Origin: Irpex lacteus
Taxonomy: Eukaryota > Basidiomycota > Agaricomycetes > Polyporales > Irpicaceae
Assembly (NCBI GenBank): GCA_001986395.2
Contig: MQVO02000001.1
Span: 2,046,001 to 2,110,000, forward strand
Length of the DNA: 64,000 bases
Direction of reading: 5' to 3'
Positions 36,755 through 48,674 of the stretch are shown piece after piece (position 1 is the first letter of the stretch; each line of letters starts with the position of its first letter). The position numbers and the translations under genes are program-made. The notes beneath the pieces were generated by a model. The model was not told where the DNA came from and did no database searches. It worked only from the letters and a program-made list of their open reading frames with translations.

Positions 36755-38613
36755 ACTTGTGGGAGTGAGGCCATCAAGTGGCAAATGACGATTCCTGATT
36801 TTTTCTGGTAATAAAAATAGTTTGTGCACATGTATCATGGTTTCTATTGTGAATACACTATGATAGTCAAATATAACATCAGAGAATATCAAGTCAAAGT
36901 GATTTCATTGAGTATAAATGTGCAACTGGTTTGAAACATAAATGTCACAAGACGAAGTGATCTTGTATCAAATTGAAATGTAAACAAAGTCTGATAAAAT
37001 TCAAAATGCAAATATGCATCAAGTAAATGTTGAATATATCACGTATGATGATAGCTATGAGAATTCTGAGGCCAGATTTGAAATCCTGAGCAAAATCCGG
37101 TCAAAACACATATTATATGTTTTTTGACATTTGCATATGTTTCTGACATATGATACCATTCTAAAACAATAAGGAGTTGAAAATAAGCGCTTAAACACTT
37201 AAAAGGTGGTGAATCTATACAATTACCCTTTAAGGCAATTATGAACAAACTATAATATGTCTATTACCTATAGGTCAAAACTCAGTATTTTGATGGTGTG
37301 GTCATGGTTCTGCTTTTGATAAAATGAAAGTCCATACTTCTTACCAAACTGGGCTATATTTTGATGACATTGACACCACACATGTTGTGTTATTATCTCA
37401 TGTCAAAGCTTTATAATGTCGTAAATCTGCAATAAAATGTTCAAACTTACATTTTACCTTATAAATATGAACTTTCTCACTCATGTAATCACTATTACGA
37501 TTAGTTTGGGATAAGCGCCCATAAAACGGCGCTTGTCCCAAGTACTGCATCAGCATGCTTAGATAATGGCTTTAAGATCCTAGATTTCAATGCATTTTTC
37601 TGCTATATGTCCGTTGTGAGCTCATTTTGAGTCATAAAAACACCAGAAAATCAGAATATAATTCTTGATGTGCTATAAAATGTATGTCATGTTTACTTAC
37701 ATAATCAAGAGGGCATAGTTTATGTGGAATCTCTCGTGAGTGCAATATTACATAGCTCACTATTGTACTTCATCGCGCAGAGCGGATGGTCACACATCAC
37801 AACCACTCTATCCTTGCCACTACAGCTCAGCTGTCACATGTTGCACAGCAACCATCGACTTGTGACAGCTGAAACAATTATATTTCATTTTTTGGGCAAT
37901 GCTTTTGGCTCTGCGGAGCACTTACTCCATCCACATCATACCGGTGTCAAAAAATCCCCGCGGACCATTCTCTCATCGGCTACAAAACATTTTGTCACAT
38001 GTCACATTCCTATTCACTCTGCGCAATGAAGTACAATATATGTATGTTGTGAACTGACAGTTGAACGTGTAATGCTGTGTCATACAACATATATGAGATA
38101 TATGTCTATATTAGGCAGTTTTTCTGAACATTATTTCACACTTTTAACACATTATTGAATCAAACACGAGCAAGCCTAGAAAATGTCACGGTGGGGATTC
38201 GAACACACAACCTCCTGAACTGAAACATTTCAAGCTCACTTGTGCTCAATGTCAAGCGCTTAACTTCGGAGTTTGTCTGAGTTTGAAACTCAGGTCGTCA
38301 TCTCATGCCATCCAGCTCATACTTCATTCAGTTTTCATCCAAAGTTCATGATGCTTACATGAAATGAAAGCTCTACTGTCTAGCTATCTTTTGATGTATA
38401 CATGATATATGTTTTTCAAAGTAGATGATACAGAAAAGCTCGAATATATACTCTCATCACTAAAGCGCCCACATACAACACCTTGTTACTGCAATAAGAA
38501 AAGTAAACAAGCATGGTTCCCACAGTTTATCAACGGAATCCGTTACTTACAAGTGCCGTAAATGCAGCACATCCGATTGAGACGATTCTACTTCGTTACA
38601 CTCAGGAATCGTA
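36755..38613. mobile_element. ACTTGTGG-family element, copy B (right end lost)
   Basis: Starts with ACTTGTGGGAGTGAGG and, 30 bp on, ACGATTCCTGA, the same terminus found in other copies at 42771 (as complement) and 47383. The right side shows CTCAGGAATCGTAAT at about 38599-38613 but lacks the outermost ~30 bp and runs straight into the LINE remnant. The last 360 bp are homologous to 51190-51559. AT-rich, non-coding, with a tRNA-like B box (complement of GGATTCGAAC) near 38195-38204. Class unknown. Confidence 0.6.
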
Positions 38614-38619
38614 ATTGCG

Positions 38620-39906
38620 GTGAGCCACCTGCTCTCTATCTCCCTCTTGAAGTGTTTCTATTCAGGGTTATCCTCCCATTGTATTCTGTGTTCACACTGT
38701 ATCTTCCAGATAAGGTGGGCCAATTCCGTTACTAGTATCCTATATAGTCTCGAGCGCCCTTGCTTTATCTTTCCCTTGCTGTTTTTGAACTCCGCCATTC
38801 CTGCTCCCAGGATGTTTCCCATGTGCATTTGCGGCCACATCTCTCCTGTCTTGACTCAGGCCTTTTCGGCCATCTTCCATATTATCTCCCTATCTGGTGC
38901 ATCACACTCTACTAGTATATGCACCATTGATTCTTCGGTATCACATTTTGGACAGGTCGCTCTTTTCTCATATTCTGGAATGTGCATCCAGTAGCTGCCC
39001 ACCTGGTATGAGTTATGCATAACTCTCCACAGGAAGTCCGAGATATTTCGGCTGATGTCCTTATGTTTTAGAGAGTGCCATAGGCCCGCATCCGTTGGGG
39101 TTCGTCCTCCCAAGTTATTGTGGACGCAGTGCCTGGCCATGTCAAGCGGCGTCATTGTTGCGTATCTTTGGGTGTACCCTTTCACTTTCAATATGTCTTG
39201 GTACGTGAGGGCTTGCATTAGCGTCCCTAGTTTTGCCCCCGTTAGGTTCCACTTATTTGGTATGTCTAGTGTTAAGTCTTCTACGCTCGGCTCTTCCGCT
39301 CCTTTCCCTGCTAGATGGTCGGCCTCTTCGTTTCCTTTGATCCCGCTATGTCCCTTCACCCACTTGAACATTGTCAGTGCTGACTAAGAGTATAGGCTGT
39401 TTTCCAGAACAGTTCAGCATTCAAGACATTAATCCATCCCCTGTCTTGCCACTTCATCAAGTGTTCCATTAGGTCATCTATAGCATATTTTGAGTCGCTT
39501 ATAATGTGTAGGGGGGCAAATGGCGGCATCGCTTCAGCTGCTTTTAGTACAGCATATACTTCGGCTGCCTGGTTTGATTGATTTGACCCAGGTGTCCTCA
39601 CTCCTTGGTTTTGTTCGTCGTCCTGGCCGAATCACATTCCGCTACCTGCTCTAGCGTCTTAGTCATCGTTATTGTGCCAGGATCTGCCTGTGTATACTGT
39701 GGTTGCCTCGGCTTCCACATTTGCTCCTTGCGCTGTCCTGTGTGCTGGTAGGTTGCTGAACACCGCTGGATCTGTGAATATTCTAAATCCTTGTGCAGGG
39801 GCACAGTGACTTAGCAAATATTATCATACACTGCTCTGCTCAATTCTGATACACGTTTGAGCCGCCTCATGATGAACATCGTGAGTTTCAATTCTGCAAA
39901 AATTGC
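38620..39906 (-). pseudogene. LINE (Tad/I-type) RNase H and zinc-finger remnant
   Basis: C-terminal part of a non-LTR retrotransposon polyprotein, truncated at both ends. The RNase H domain can be followed through PGSNQSNQAAEVYAVLKAAE, IISDSKYAIDDLMEHLMK and MFKWVKGHSGIKGNEEADHL. The zinc-binding tail CPKCDTEESMVHILVECD and a helical end (RILVTELAHLIWKIQCEHR) follow. The copy is dead. The first catalytic block reads VYTGRSW where VYTDGSC is expected, so its aspartate is missing. There are in-frame stops after WHNNDD and within SGM-stop-FGQ. Frameshifts occur near 39385 and near 38850. It is joined on one side to copy B and on the other to an LTR fragment. Confidence 0.85.
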
Positions 39907-40156
39907 TGTAACACCATTACTTTGTAATGTGTTGGCTACATGTGCAAGCTCACTGCTGAGACTCAGCAGACCCTACCGGACTCCTAGACCCCACCAGTAA
40001 CCTAAGTCACAATGAGGCTGTGCAAAACTATCCATGGATATGTAAAGCTATGCGCGGGCTACAATATGGCTGTGCACTACCTATGAGTCATTCTGCATCC
40101 ACAACAACCAAATGAGTCAGCATACGTGAGGCTATGCACTGTGACTATGCTGCAGA
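39907..40156 (+). mobile_element. Truncated LTR fragment
   Basis: Begins TGTAACACCATTACTTTGT, nearly the same as the start of the LTR at 48674 on the other strand. About 250 bp remain; the rest is replaced by the left end of element A at 40157. LTR class (Gypsy-like) is inferred from the TGTAAC start only. Confidence 0.6.
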
Positions 40157-42771
40157 ACTTGTGGTTAGCAAGGCCAGCAACCAGCAGATCACGATTCCTG
40201 AGGCTACTAAGATGTACCAATATATATCATAAGTTATGATGATCATATGTGTTGTTATTTATCAAATGGACATTTAGTAACACTATTTTGAAATAATACA
40301 CACTTGATCTAAAGAGAAATGTAATACATTGACATTAGAGATTGGTCACACTACGAAATCATTTTTGTTGCTGTAGAAGGTATTTGATTTGTCAGAGCAA
40401 TATTCTGAATAGAACAAAGTTCAAGTCATACTTATGTTACTCTGTGATACAAAGCAAAGTTCAAACAGCACAAATATTTTCTTCATATCTTTTGAAGCAA
40501 ACCACAGAAGATATTGAAATTCTGAGATCATATTCAGAAGTCTAGTTAAAATACAATCCCAGCAAGGTATGTATTAATTTTGCGATCAAAATACATTGAT
40601 GTCATGTTATGTTATTGAAATGAAGCAAAATATCAAAATCAGTGCTCAAAGAGAATAATAAATGAAAGAATTGCCTCTTTAGGCAATTTAATAATGTCTA
40701 TTAGCTATAACAATCATTGAAGGAATAGAAAAGTATAAACATGAAAGTGTTTTTTATTTGAAGCAAGTCAAAGTTTGTTACTCTAGTTACACGATTAAGT
40801 AATTTTAATAAACATGTTGACACAATTATTATAGTGTTTTATTTATCAAAGTTTTTGAATTTTTAAATTTGAGTAAGCAAACTTGTCTGACTTTTGTTAT
40901 TGCAATGAGTGACCTTTATTACCACCTTAATGTCTTTCAAAACATGCCAGATATTACTGCAAGTGTTCAAACTTCTAATCTTTGTGATGATTTTCTTCAT
41001 ATCTTTCAAAATATTCCTCCTATCAAAATTCTGAGCTCAAATTCAGAATCCTGGGTAAAATGCGGCCCAGATGACACATATATCCATTTTACATCAAAAT
41101 ATATTGATGTCATGTGATCCGCATCAAAAACGAAGCAATTATCAGAATAAGCGCCCATAAATGCAAATAACACACTGTACTCCTTTAGGCCATTTAACAA
41201 CAACTATCAAACCTACTCTTGATGTTCTATGAACTGACACAATGTTTCAATTTTTCAACTATCAGTAAGTATAAAGTTTGTTGCTGTTGTTATTGAAGTA
41301 AGTAAACTTACTTACCTCTTGGTTATATCTATTCATCTCATATGTACTCATATTTACACAGTAAACACATTCACTCATTTATCAAGCACCTACCAGTCTG
41401 GTCCAGTCATGTCATCAAGTTTCTTTACTTACCGGTATAGAACCTATACAAAGTATAGTAAATACGTCTCACCCATCCTTACATACTCTAATGACCCTCC
41501 CAGCACTCATTCTTACGTTAGAAAGCCTCCCAGCACCTATTTTCAAATATATTTCCATGTGTGTAAATATTTTTATATCATAGGTTATGAATGTGCTAAC
41601 ACATTGCTAATGGTGCCATTTTAAAAACTGGTGCCGTCCAGTCAGCGCCAGTTTCCAAATTCTCGTGATATCCTCTTACTAGGTGGGCCGGGCTCTATTT
41701 GTGCATGTTTACTATGTTTCAAGTATGGAAATCCAAAGGTCACCGGTTCCAATCCTATAGATGCCACTTTTTGCATCTTTCTTTCAAGGCTGAAAGGACA
41801 TCAATAAAATTCATCATAATATATTATGGCATACCGTCCGATATACTATGATGCTCATGAGGTACATTCATAAAGGCATAAATAGGTACAAACTTCGAAT
41901 TATACACGTATTTGGTCTGTAGAAAATGAAAAAAAAATTGTATCTTGTTTTCTACCCAACATATCAGTACAATTTCCTTTCCAGCTCGTCAATATACTCT
42001 ATATGGCTAAAATACATAGCTTTGATTATCACCATAAAAGTCTATAATTGGTTATAAACTGGTTCAATCATATTTTTAGGCACTCTCTAGATTTCTATCA
42101 AACCATAATCTAACCAGAACTGTTCTATTGATTATATCAATTTTTGGCCCCACATACCTGCTGACATGCTTTAAGCATACAGCTAGTGGGTAATTTTGAA
42201 TTCATATGTCATCCTTGTCTTTCAGAAATTATGTCAGGAATCATGCTAGGAATCATGCTATGTATCATGTTGTATATTGCACCATGTCCGATACTACATC
42301 TCATGGTATGGGCTTACTTCAAATACATGTACAGTATGTAATACTACATGCTTGAGCTGCTTACAAAGTGCCTATAAAATTTTGAAGCGGAGTTCAAAAT
42401 TTCAGGTCGTTATCTAAAGCCATCCAGCTCATAATTCCCTTAAATCTCCACCTTTCAATATGAAAGTTTGATTATTCAAAAGGTCTTCTCAAGGGCTACA
42501 ATCTGATATAATTTTTGTGTAGATCAAATGTGTGATGGCATCTACAAAACTCAAAAACAGTTTGACACCAAAAAAGCGCCCAACTACAAGCACAAGCTAA
42601 TGAATTTGTTACCCACTGTATTGGTAGAATTAGACATTGAGGGACCACTTGCGTTACATCTTGCAGTTGTCCAAAGCGCTAGCTCGCGCTGGAACGATTC
42701 TTCTTCGTACCTCAGGAATTGTGAACCTCAGGAATTGTGAACTGCCACTTGATGACCTCACTCCCACAAGT
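40157..42771 (+). mobile_element. ACTTGTGG-family element, copy A (complete, 2.6 kb)
   Basis: Begins ACTTGTGGTTAGCAAGG and ends CCTCACTCCCACAAGT, so the outer 8 bp are inverted. An inner inverted ACGATTCCTGAGG / CCTCAGGAATTGT pair lies about 40 bp inside. It is AT-rich with no transposase. A 70-codon open frame near the right end (42528-42740) is also open in the inverted copy A'. A tRNA-like B box lies at 41745-41755. A 17 bp tandem duplication (CCTCAGGAATTGTGAA twice) sits by the right end. No target-site duplication is visible because another fragment abuts the right side. Confidence 0.7.
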
Positions 42772-43110
42772 ACTGTTGTACAGGTTGAATAATCTTTGAA
42801 CTTTGCTTTGTATTACATAGTGACATAAGTATGAGTTGAACTTTGTGCTATTCAAAATATTGCTTTGTCAAATCAAATGCCTTTTACAGCAACAAAAATG
42901 ATTTCGTGATGTGACTAATTTCCAATGTGAACATATTACATTTTATTTAGATCAAGTGTGTATTATTTCGTATTTCAAAATAGTATTAGTAAATGTTTAT
43001 TCAATAAATGACAGCTCATATGATCATCATAACTTATTATGTATATTGGTACATCTCAGTAGCCTTAGGAATCATGATCTACCGTTTGCCAGCCTTGCTA
43101 ACCACAAGTC
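42772..43110 (-). repeat. Partial ACTTGTGG-family copy, opposite orientation
   Basis: About 340 bp match the complement of 40157-40490 and the sequence 53920-54258, ending in AACCACAAGT. It abuts copy A, so it is an old insertion or a rearranged end. Confidence 0.7.
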
Positions 43111-43339
43111 TTAAACAAGTCTTAACGAAATAGTGAAAAGTAAAGAGTACTTACTAGCATTGCAAGCACATATTGTAAAATGATTCACTAAGCCATGGCC
43201 GGCAAGCGATTGTTACCAAGCTGACTGGCGTACAAAATTCGATACCAAGGCTCTCGGCCTCGTACGTCAACCTGATTATCTCAATCAATTGGCAATGTGG
43301 CTCACTATAACCATCACAACCTATTGATCGAGTTTTGTG

Positions 43340-44793
43340 CTATTTTATTTCAGATGACTCCACGGCTTCATGTCTGGCTTTTTCTTCCTCAGTATCTGTG
43401 CACAAATCAGTGATCATCTCCGTGTTCATAGCATTAATGTAAACAATTTTGCCATTCACAACATCCTTTAATAGTTTCTCAGTCAATTGTGAACTGTCCA
43501 CTCATGTTGTCAAGGTTCGAGACAACCGTATATGAGTCATATCTGTCAGTGCAATGATTTTGAGGAGACTGTGATATACTCACCGACGCCCGAGAGGCTC
43601 AGTTTGATTTGTTAGGGGATGCGTGAGTAGCTACAGTAAGTTTTCCTTTCCCCTTGTCCTGTCTCCTGACATCATCTTGAAAAGTGTGTTAATGCATAGA
43701 TCTTCTATACTTAGTTAGGACAGAAAACAACTACCTTCGGTGCAGGCTCCTTATCATCAGAATCATCGGTTGCAGGAGCATTGGTGCGTACTATTGCTTT
43801 CTCTTTTCCTCGCTCCCCAGCTTGAGCCTTCGCCAATGAACCCTATCACAAAGTAAGCACCATGATCAATCTGTCACAGCAAAAACTGTTACCTGGTCCC
43901 AGCCAATGATTGCAAAGCCAGCTGCTCAATTGTCCCCAGTATACGAGCGTGCAGAGCCTTCTCCTTTCAAATAATCTTGAGAGACAGCTCTGAATTGGAA
44001 CACAACCTTCTTAGCCACGATTCGTCTATCCTAGTGCTTGAGTAGCTTATAACACTTCTCATCTCTCAAGTGCGACGGGCTCTTAATCCATACACCATGT
44101 GGCAGATATGTTGGTTTGATGAACTGTGTGTGTACTAACTTGTTTTGAAGAGTTGTGAACAGAGCCTTAGCTTTCGAGTTACAACATGCAAATTCTACAG
44201 TAAATCTTAATCAGAGCTCAAGGCAAGACATGTTCGAGCAAATACTCATGATAGCACTGTTTTATCACACATCTGATAACGTCCTGCTTCTCTCTAACAG
44301 GGAATCCTAGAGGTCACGCTTTCAGGATGGGGCACCACTCATCACTGTTAGTTGGTAGGTATTACTTGCCACCGTCTTCTTGCTACGCAGATGTCCAATG
44401 GATGCGGTCTAGGTTCTCCTCCAAGAAATTGGATTCATTGACAGTTTTTGAGTAGTGAGAAGTTACTTTGTTTAATTGAAACAATAATTACTTACACAGT
44501 GCGTCCCTCACAAACAAATTGAATGCTTTCTGAGTGTCTGTGAAGGCTGGACATTCAGTAAAGCCAGCCATGTGAGGCATGAAAGCCTCGATGCTGTGGG
44601 CATTGTGAAGACTTTGTCAGCAATGAGAGGGTAAACTGGTTGAATAGGATGTTTACGTTGTAATGTCAACTGGGCCCTCTTCAGTGTGCCATTCCACTAG
44701 CACTGTCATATGTAGATCAGATCGCTTCATCACTGCCACAAAGTTACAATTTCTGAGGAACGAAGTAAATTGTTCCAGTGTGCGCCAGCACAT
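43340..44793 (-). pseudogene. Decayed multi-exon gene of unknown function
   Basis: Short, clearly coding blocks on the minus strand are separated by intron-like gaps with GTAAAC/GTAAGT/GTGAGT donors. In order they read: STMCWRTLEQFTSFLRNCNF then VAVMKRSDLHMTVLVEWHTE (from ATG 44793); IEAFMPHMAGFTECPAFTDT; NFLEENLDRIHW; SDEWCPILKA-stop-PLGF; KALFTTLQNKLVHTQFIKPT; DRRIVAKKVVFQFRAVSQDY; and a C-terminus ending RHEAVESSEIK-stop. At least five in-frame stops interrupt it (three TGA, two TAG). I do not recognise the family. The conservation of intron borders shows it was once a real nuclear gene, perhaps cargo of an element. Confidence 0.55.
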
Positions 44794-44879
44794 TGTGCTC
44801 TTGTGAGATGCAACGTGATCTGTCCCCTAAGCGTGGGAACTTAAGTTTGTATAGACACTAGTAATGCTAGGACTACAAA

Positions 44880-45899
44880 CATGTTAGTAGCCGTTATAGG
44901 CCCACTTTTAAATTATTGTACACATGCATTTCACTGACTTCTAGCTACCGTATAAGAAGTTTGTATAGTCAACGTTGATGGCATCAATAATTAAGCGCCC
45001 ACAGCGTAACAGCTTGAAAAGTGGCCACATTGAAAAAATTCCATTACCTAGTACAACTGATCCAATCAGTATACATTATATGAGTGTGGCCAGGTGATGG
45101 CATCAAGATCAGATATAGAGCATGGGCGCTTATTTGAGCGCTTATGCCATCGTTTGCACAGTTGTGATAGGGCATCAAATTGATGGTGGCCTCTGATTGG
45201 CTAATCACAACTTTGTTTAGGTATGATCTATGGGCTTCTGGAATCATGGATGGATAAGAATTATGTCATACTGATGGCTAGATCTTGCACAAAATGCTTA
45301 TCAATGTGAGATCTAACTAGATCTAGCAAAGATCTTCAGATATCTCTTGAACCCATGCATAGATTCATACAAAATCCGAACACAGCAATCTAGAGTATAA
45401 GTGGCATGCCTGGGTAAAATTTGGTGTCAATAAATTTACATCTAAATATGGAAATATACAAAATACCTCAAAACATAAACAGAAGACTTACTGATCATCA
45501 GTGATATGCCATGTTAAGTGATACATTACTGCATATTAAATATTCGATCATGACTCTAATAATATATTCTGATTTTTGTGTGATTTTTCCAGGTCAAAAT
45601 GAGCAATATTTGATCTGAAAAAGAATTTTCCCTCAACAGGATTTAAACTTCAGACCTTGGGGATGACATAATACAGATGAGGCTGTTTCATAAACAGGCA
45701 CCGTTTTGTGGGCGCCTGTCCATGAATTAACCTCAGCATGCTTACATCAGCTCAAATGAAGCTAAAGTCAAGCTATATTTTGATGGCAGCATTTTTGAAA
45801 CTAATAAATCCTTTCATAGATGGTTAATGCATGCTTATTAGGATAGTCTCAGCATGCATTTAGAGTGTAAGTAGAGTAAGTTTGAGAGTGATACTTCAG
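44880..45899. other. AT-rich filler related to the ACTTGTGG elements
   Basis: No gene. Segments resemble the interiors of copies B and C (for example GGGCGCCTGTCC and CAGCATGCTTA near 45710-45740 against 37520-37560). A degenerate B box lies at 45639-45648. Confidence 0.4.
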
Positions 45900-47250
45900 T
45901 AAATACACACTTATTATTTGAGTAAGTAATATAAAATGTTACTTACTAAGTGTCAAACTCATAGATGGCTTATTTCTTTAATCATATCTGTAGATTGAAA
46001 GTACAACTCAGATAGGTAAGTGATCATAATAAAGGTTGTAATGGACATAATCAATATTACTTACTTGAGTAACAAAAGTAACAAAACTCATTTTAGTAAA
46101 TTTCAAAAAACAAAAATTTGAATTACTTTGATCAATGTCTGCTGTAAGTCTAGAGTGTTACTGAGTAAGTATGGAAGCATTAGAGTATAAGTATTGTTAG
46201 TTATTTCAGTAACAAAAGTAAGAAAGTTTGATTTATAGAAAACTCGAAACAAATCTTGATCATTATAGACCATGTGTAAGCTAAGTGTAGGAATGTTATG
46301 AGCAATGCATAAGACTATTACTGTGATAGGTAGCTAATAATATCATTGAATCAGTGAGAGCAACAAAAATGGTACTAACCAAGTATAATAGCTATAAACT
46401 TCTTCATTATATTTGGTAATATTAAAAGTAAGTTGAAAGATTGAGTTATTATAAGTATAAGATCATAACAAAGGTGAGTAATATTACTTACCTGAGTAAC
46501 AAAAGTAGCAAATCTCAATATATTAGAGTCACTTTGATTGATGTCTAGAGTATATTTAGAGTATTATCGGGTAAGTAGTATTTCTTATTCAAGTAATAAG
46601 AGTAACAAAAAGTGGTTATAAAGTATTCAAGTAATAAAAATGTAATCATTGTGAATCATACATGAGGTAAGTTTGTAAGTGCTATTAGGTGAGTATAAAG
46701 CTGTTTCTACACTAGTTAAGATTGCCATCTGATTAGCGAAAGCAGTAAAATCTGATTTCTTAAAGATTCAACGTACAAAAATTGTATTACTATAAATGCT
46801 ATTATACTATGTCTCAAGTATTACTAAATGTGTATAAATATAATACCAGAGTAGACAAGATTAATTTCTAAATGATAAGGATTACAAAATTTGATATTCA
46901 AAAAAGCAAAAAATTGTTTTGATTAATATGGAGAGTAACTCTAAGTATTGCACTATATAAGTGTGAGAGTGTTACTAAGGCAAACAATGCTCATTATTTG
47001 AGTAATAGCAATAACAAATTTTAATTTGCTGTAAATTCAAAAGATAAAAGCTTTGACTACCTTGGGTTGATATTTGAATTGAGTAGAGCTATAAAAATTA
47101 CTATAATAAGCAATAGAGCACTTTGGAAAAGATACATTTTGCACTCCACACTGGTATAGAGTACATGCAATGAGAGTAAGTATTACTGCTTACTTAAGTA
47201 ATAAAGTTGACAAAATCTGTTGATAAAATTTAATAAATTATGTTTAAAAT
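45900..47250. repeat. Degenerate ~140 bp tandem array
   Basis: An anchor like GAGTAACAAAAGTAACAAA recurs at about 46071, 46205, 46352, 46494, 46593, 46732, 46870, 46998 and 47194, mostly 128-147 bp apart. It is often preceded by ATTACTTAC(T/C). The same TTACTTAC/GTAAC motif appears once or a few times inside copies A and A', so the array may be an amplified internal module of that family. Very AT-rich and nearly without CpG. Confidence 0.6.
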
Positions 47251-47745
47251 ATTAAACTTCTACCATTGTAATATTAATATTTGATGGTGTAGAACAGAAC
47301 ATATACTCAGAAATTGTATCTGTGCCGCTTGCCGGCCTGCTCAAAACAAGTTTTTGATCTGCAAGATGGCATAAGTGGACTGACTTGTGGGAGTGAGGTC
47401 ATCAAGTGGCAGGAAACGATTCCTGAGTTTTGATAAATTTGTAACCATAGTAAAACAATCAAACGTAGACCTCATTATATAATAATATAAGAAGCGTAGA
47501 AGCAATAACTTTGTAAAATAGTTCGAATTCCGAGTGGCAAGCATCGAAACTGTTTCACCAAAAGGTGATTTAAATCAGATATATTTCCACTCAGACAAAG
47601 TATATATGCATATTCAAGCACTATGCCAGTTCTCTGCCAAAGCTGCAGCATTACTACCGTACTTTTCAACCTTAACAATGTCGAGATCAGAAAATGAGAT
47701 AGCAAGTGCGGCGGCCTGGGATACGTAAGAAGACTAAGACGCGGT

Positions 47746-48674
47746 AAGTGTCAGACACGAAGGTCAGAGTGCAGTCTACGATACACAAGCCTTATCTCGT
47801 TCTGTCGAGAGTCAATGAACCAGACGTTAGGTCGATTTATCCCGGTCGTTCGTGTTGGGGAGTGAAAGATTGTTAGACAGAAACTATAGACTATAAGGTG
47901 GTGGGTTGGAGTTGAGAGAGTAGAGAGTAGAGTGAGAGAGTAAGAAGTAAGAGAATAACCTATCCTTGACTGACCTAGACTAATACAAATACGATACTTA
48001 GTACAAAATCGAATACGGCTGAAACCTCATGAGTAACTTGATACTAGCAGCGTAATAGACAGCTCCCTTCGCAGCTCTTGTGCGCCTGATGAGTGCCTAC
48101 TTACGTGATAGCTACCAAGTCAACCAAGGAGCTCTGAAAGGCTAACCCGCTCGTGGAGTTACACCTAAGCTATATGTGTTAACATACGACTGACTGTTTC
48201 CTACTTGACTAGATCGGTAAAGGTTGCATGCATTCTTGGGGTGAAAGTGCCCCCTCTATTTATATGTACAGGAGGTCATGTATCTACTAATCGGATCGCG
48301 TGGAGCTGTATCTAAAATGGCCATGACTGCGTAATGCACAGTCGGTATGAGTCACATAACTGAGTGGAGGCTGCGGGGTAAGCGGGGACTGACTGTGCAA
48401 TGTGCTCCGATGCGTGGAGCTAGTATCCACTATGCAGTAAGCTTGTGGAGACTGACTCCACTACTGTGTCATAGGCTCCGAACGACTCATAGGTCAAGCT
48501 GATGTGTCGCGGGGCTTGTGGGGCTTGCGGAGTAAGCGTGTCATACCGCGTAATCGTGCATAGCCTCGGTACTACCTTGAGCGTTGGTGATGTCGAATAC
48601 CTCTGCTAAGTCTGTGAAGTCTAGTAACAAGTCTTATGCATGTAACTAACACATTACAAAGTAATGGCGTTACA
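47746..48674 (-). mobile_element. Probable solo LTR
   Basis: A balanced-composition block lies inside AT-rich DNA. Read on the minus strand it starts TGTAACGCCATTACTTTGT and has a TATA box (CATATAAATAGAGG near 48255-48270) followed by a plausible transcribed region. It would end at a CA near 47746. No polypurine tract or coding sequence lies next to the 5' side, so it seems solo. The left boundary and target-site duplication are not certain. Confidence 0.55.

Noticed and set aside
38161..38260. Possible tRNA gene (TTCGAATCCCCACC on the minus strand)
   Set aside because: Only a T-loop-like half is present; no acceptor stem, D-arm or anticodon arm can be folded. Kept as a B-box-like remnant.
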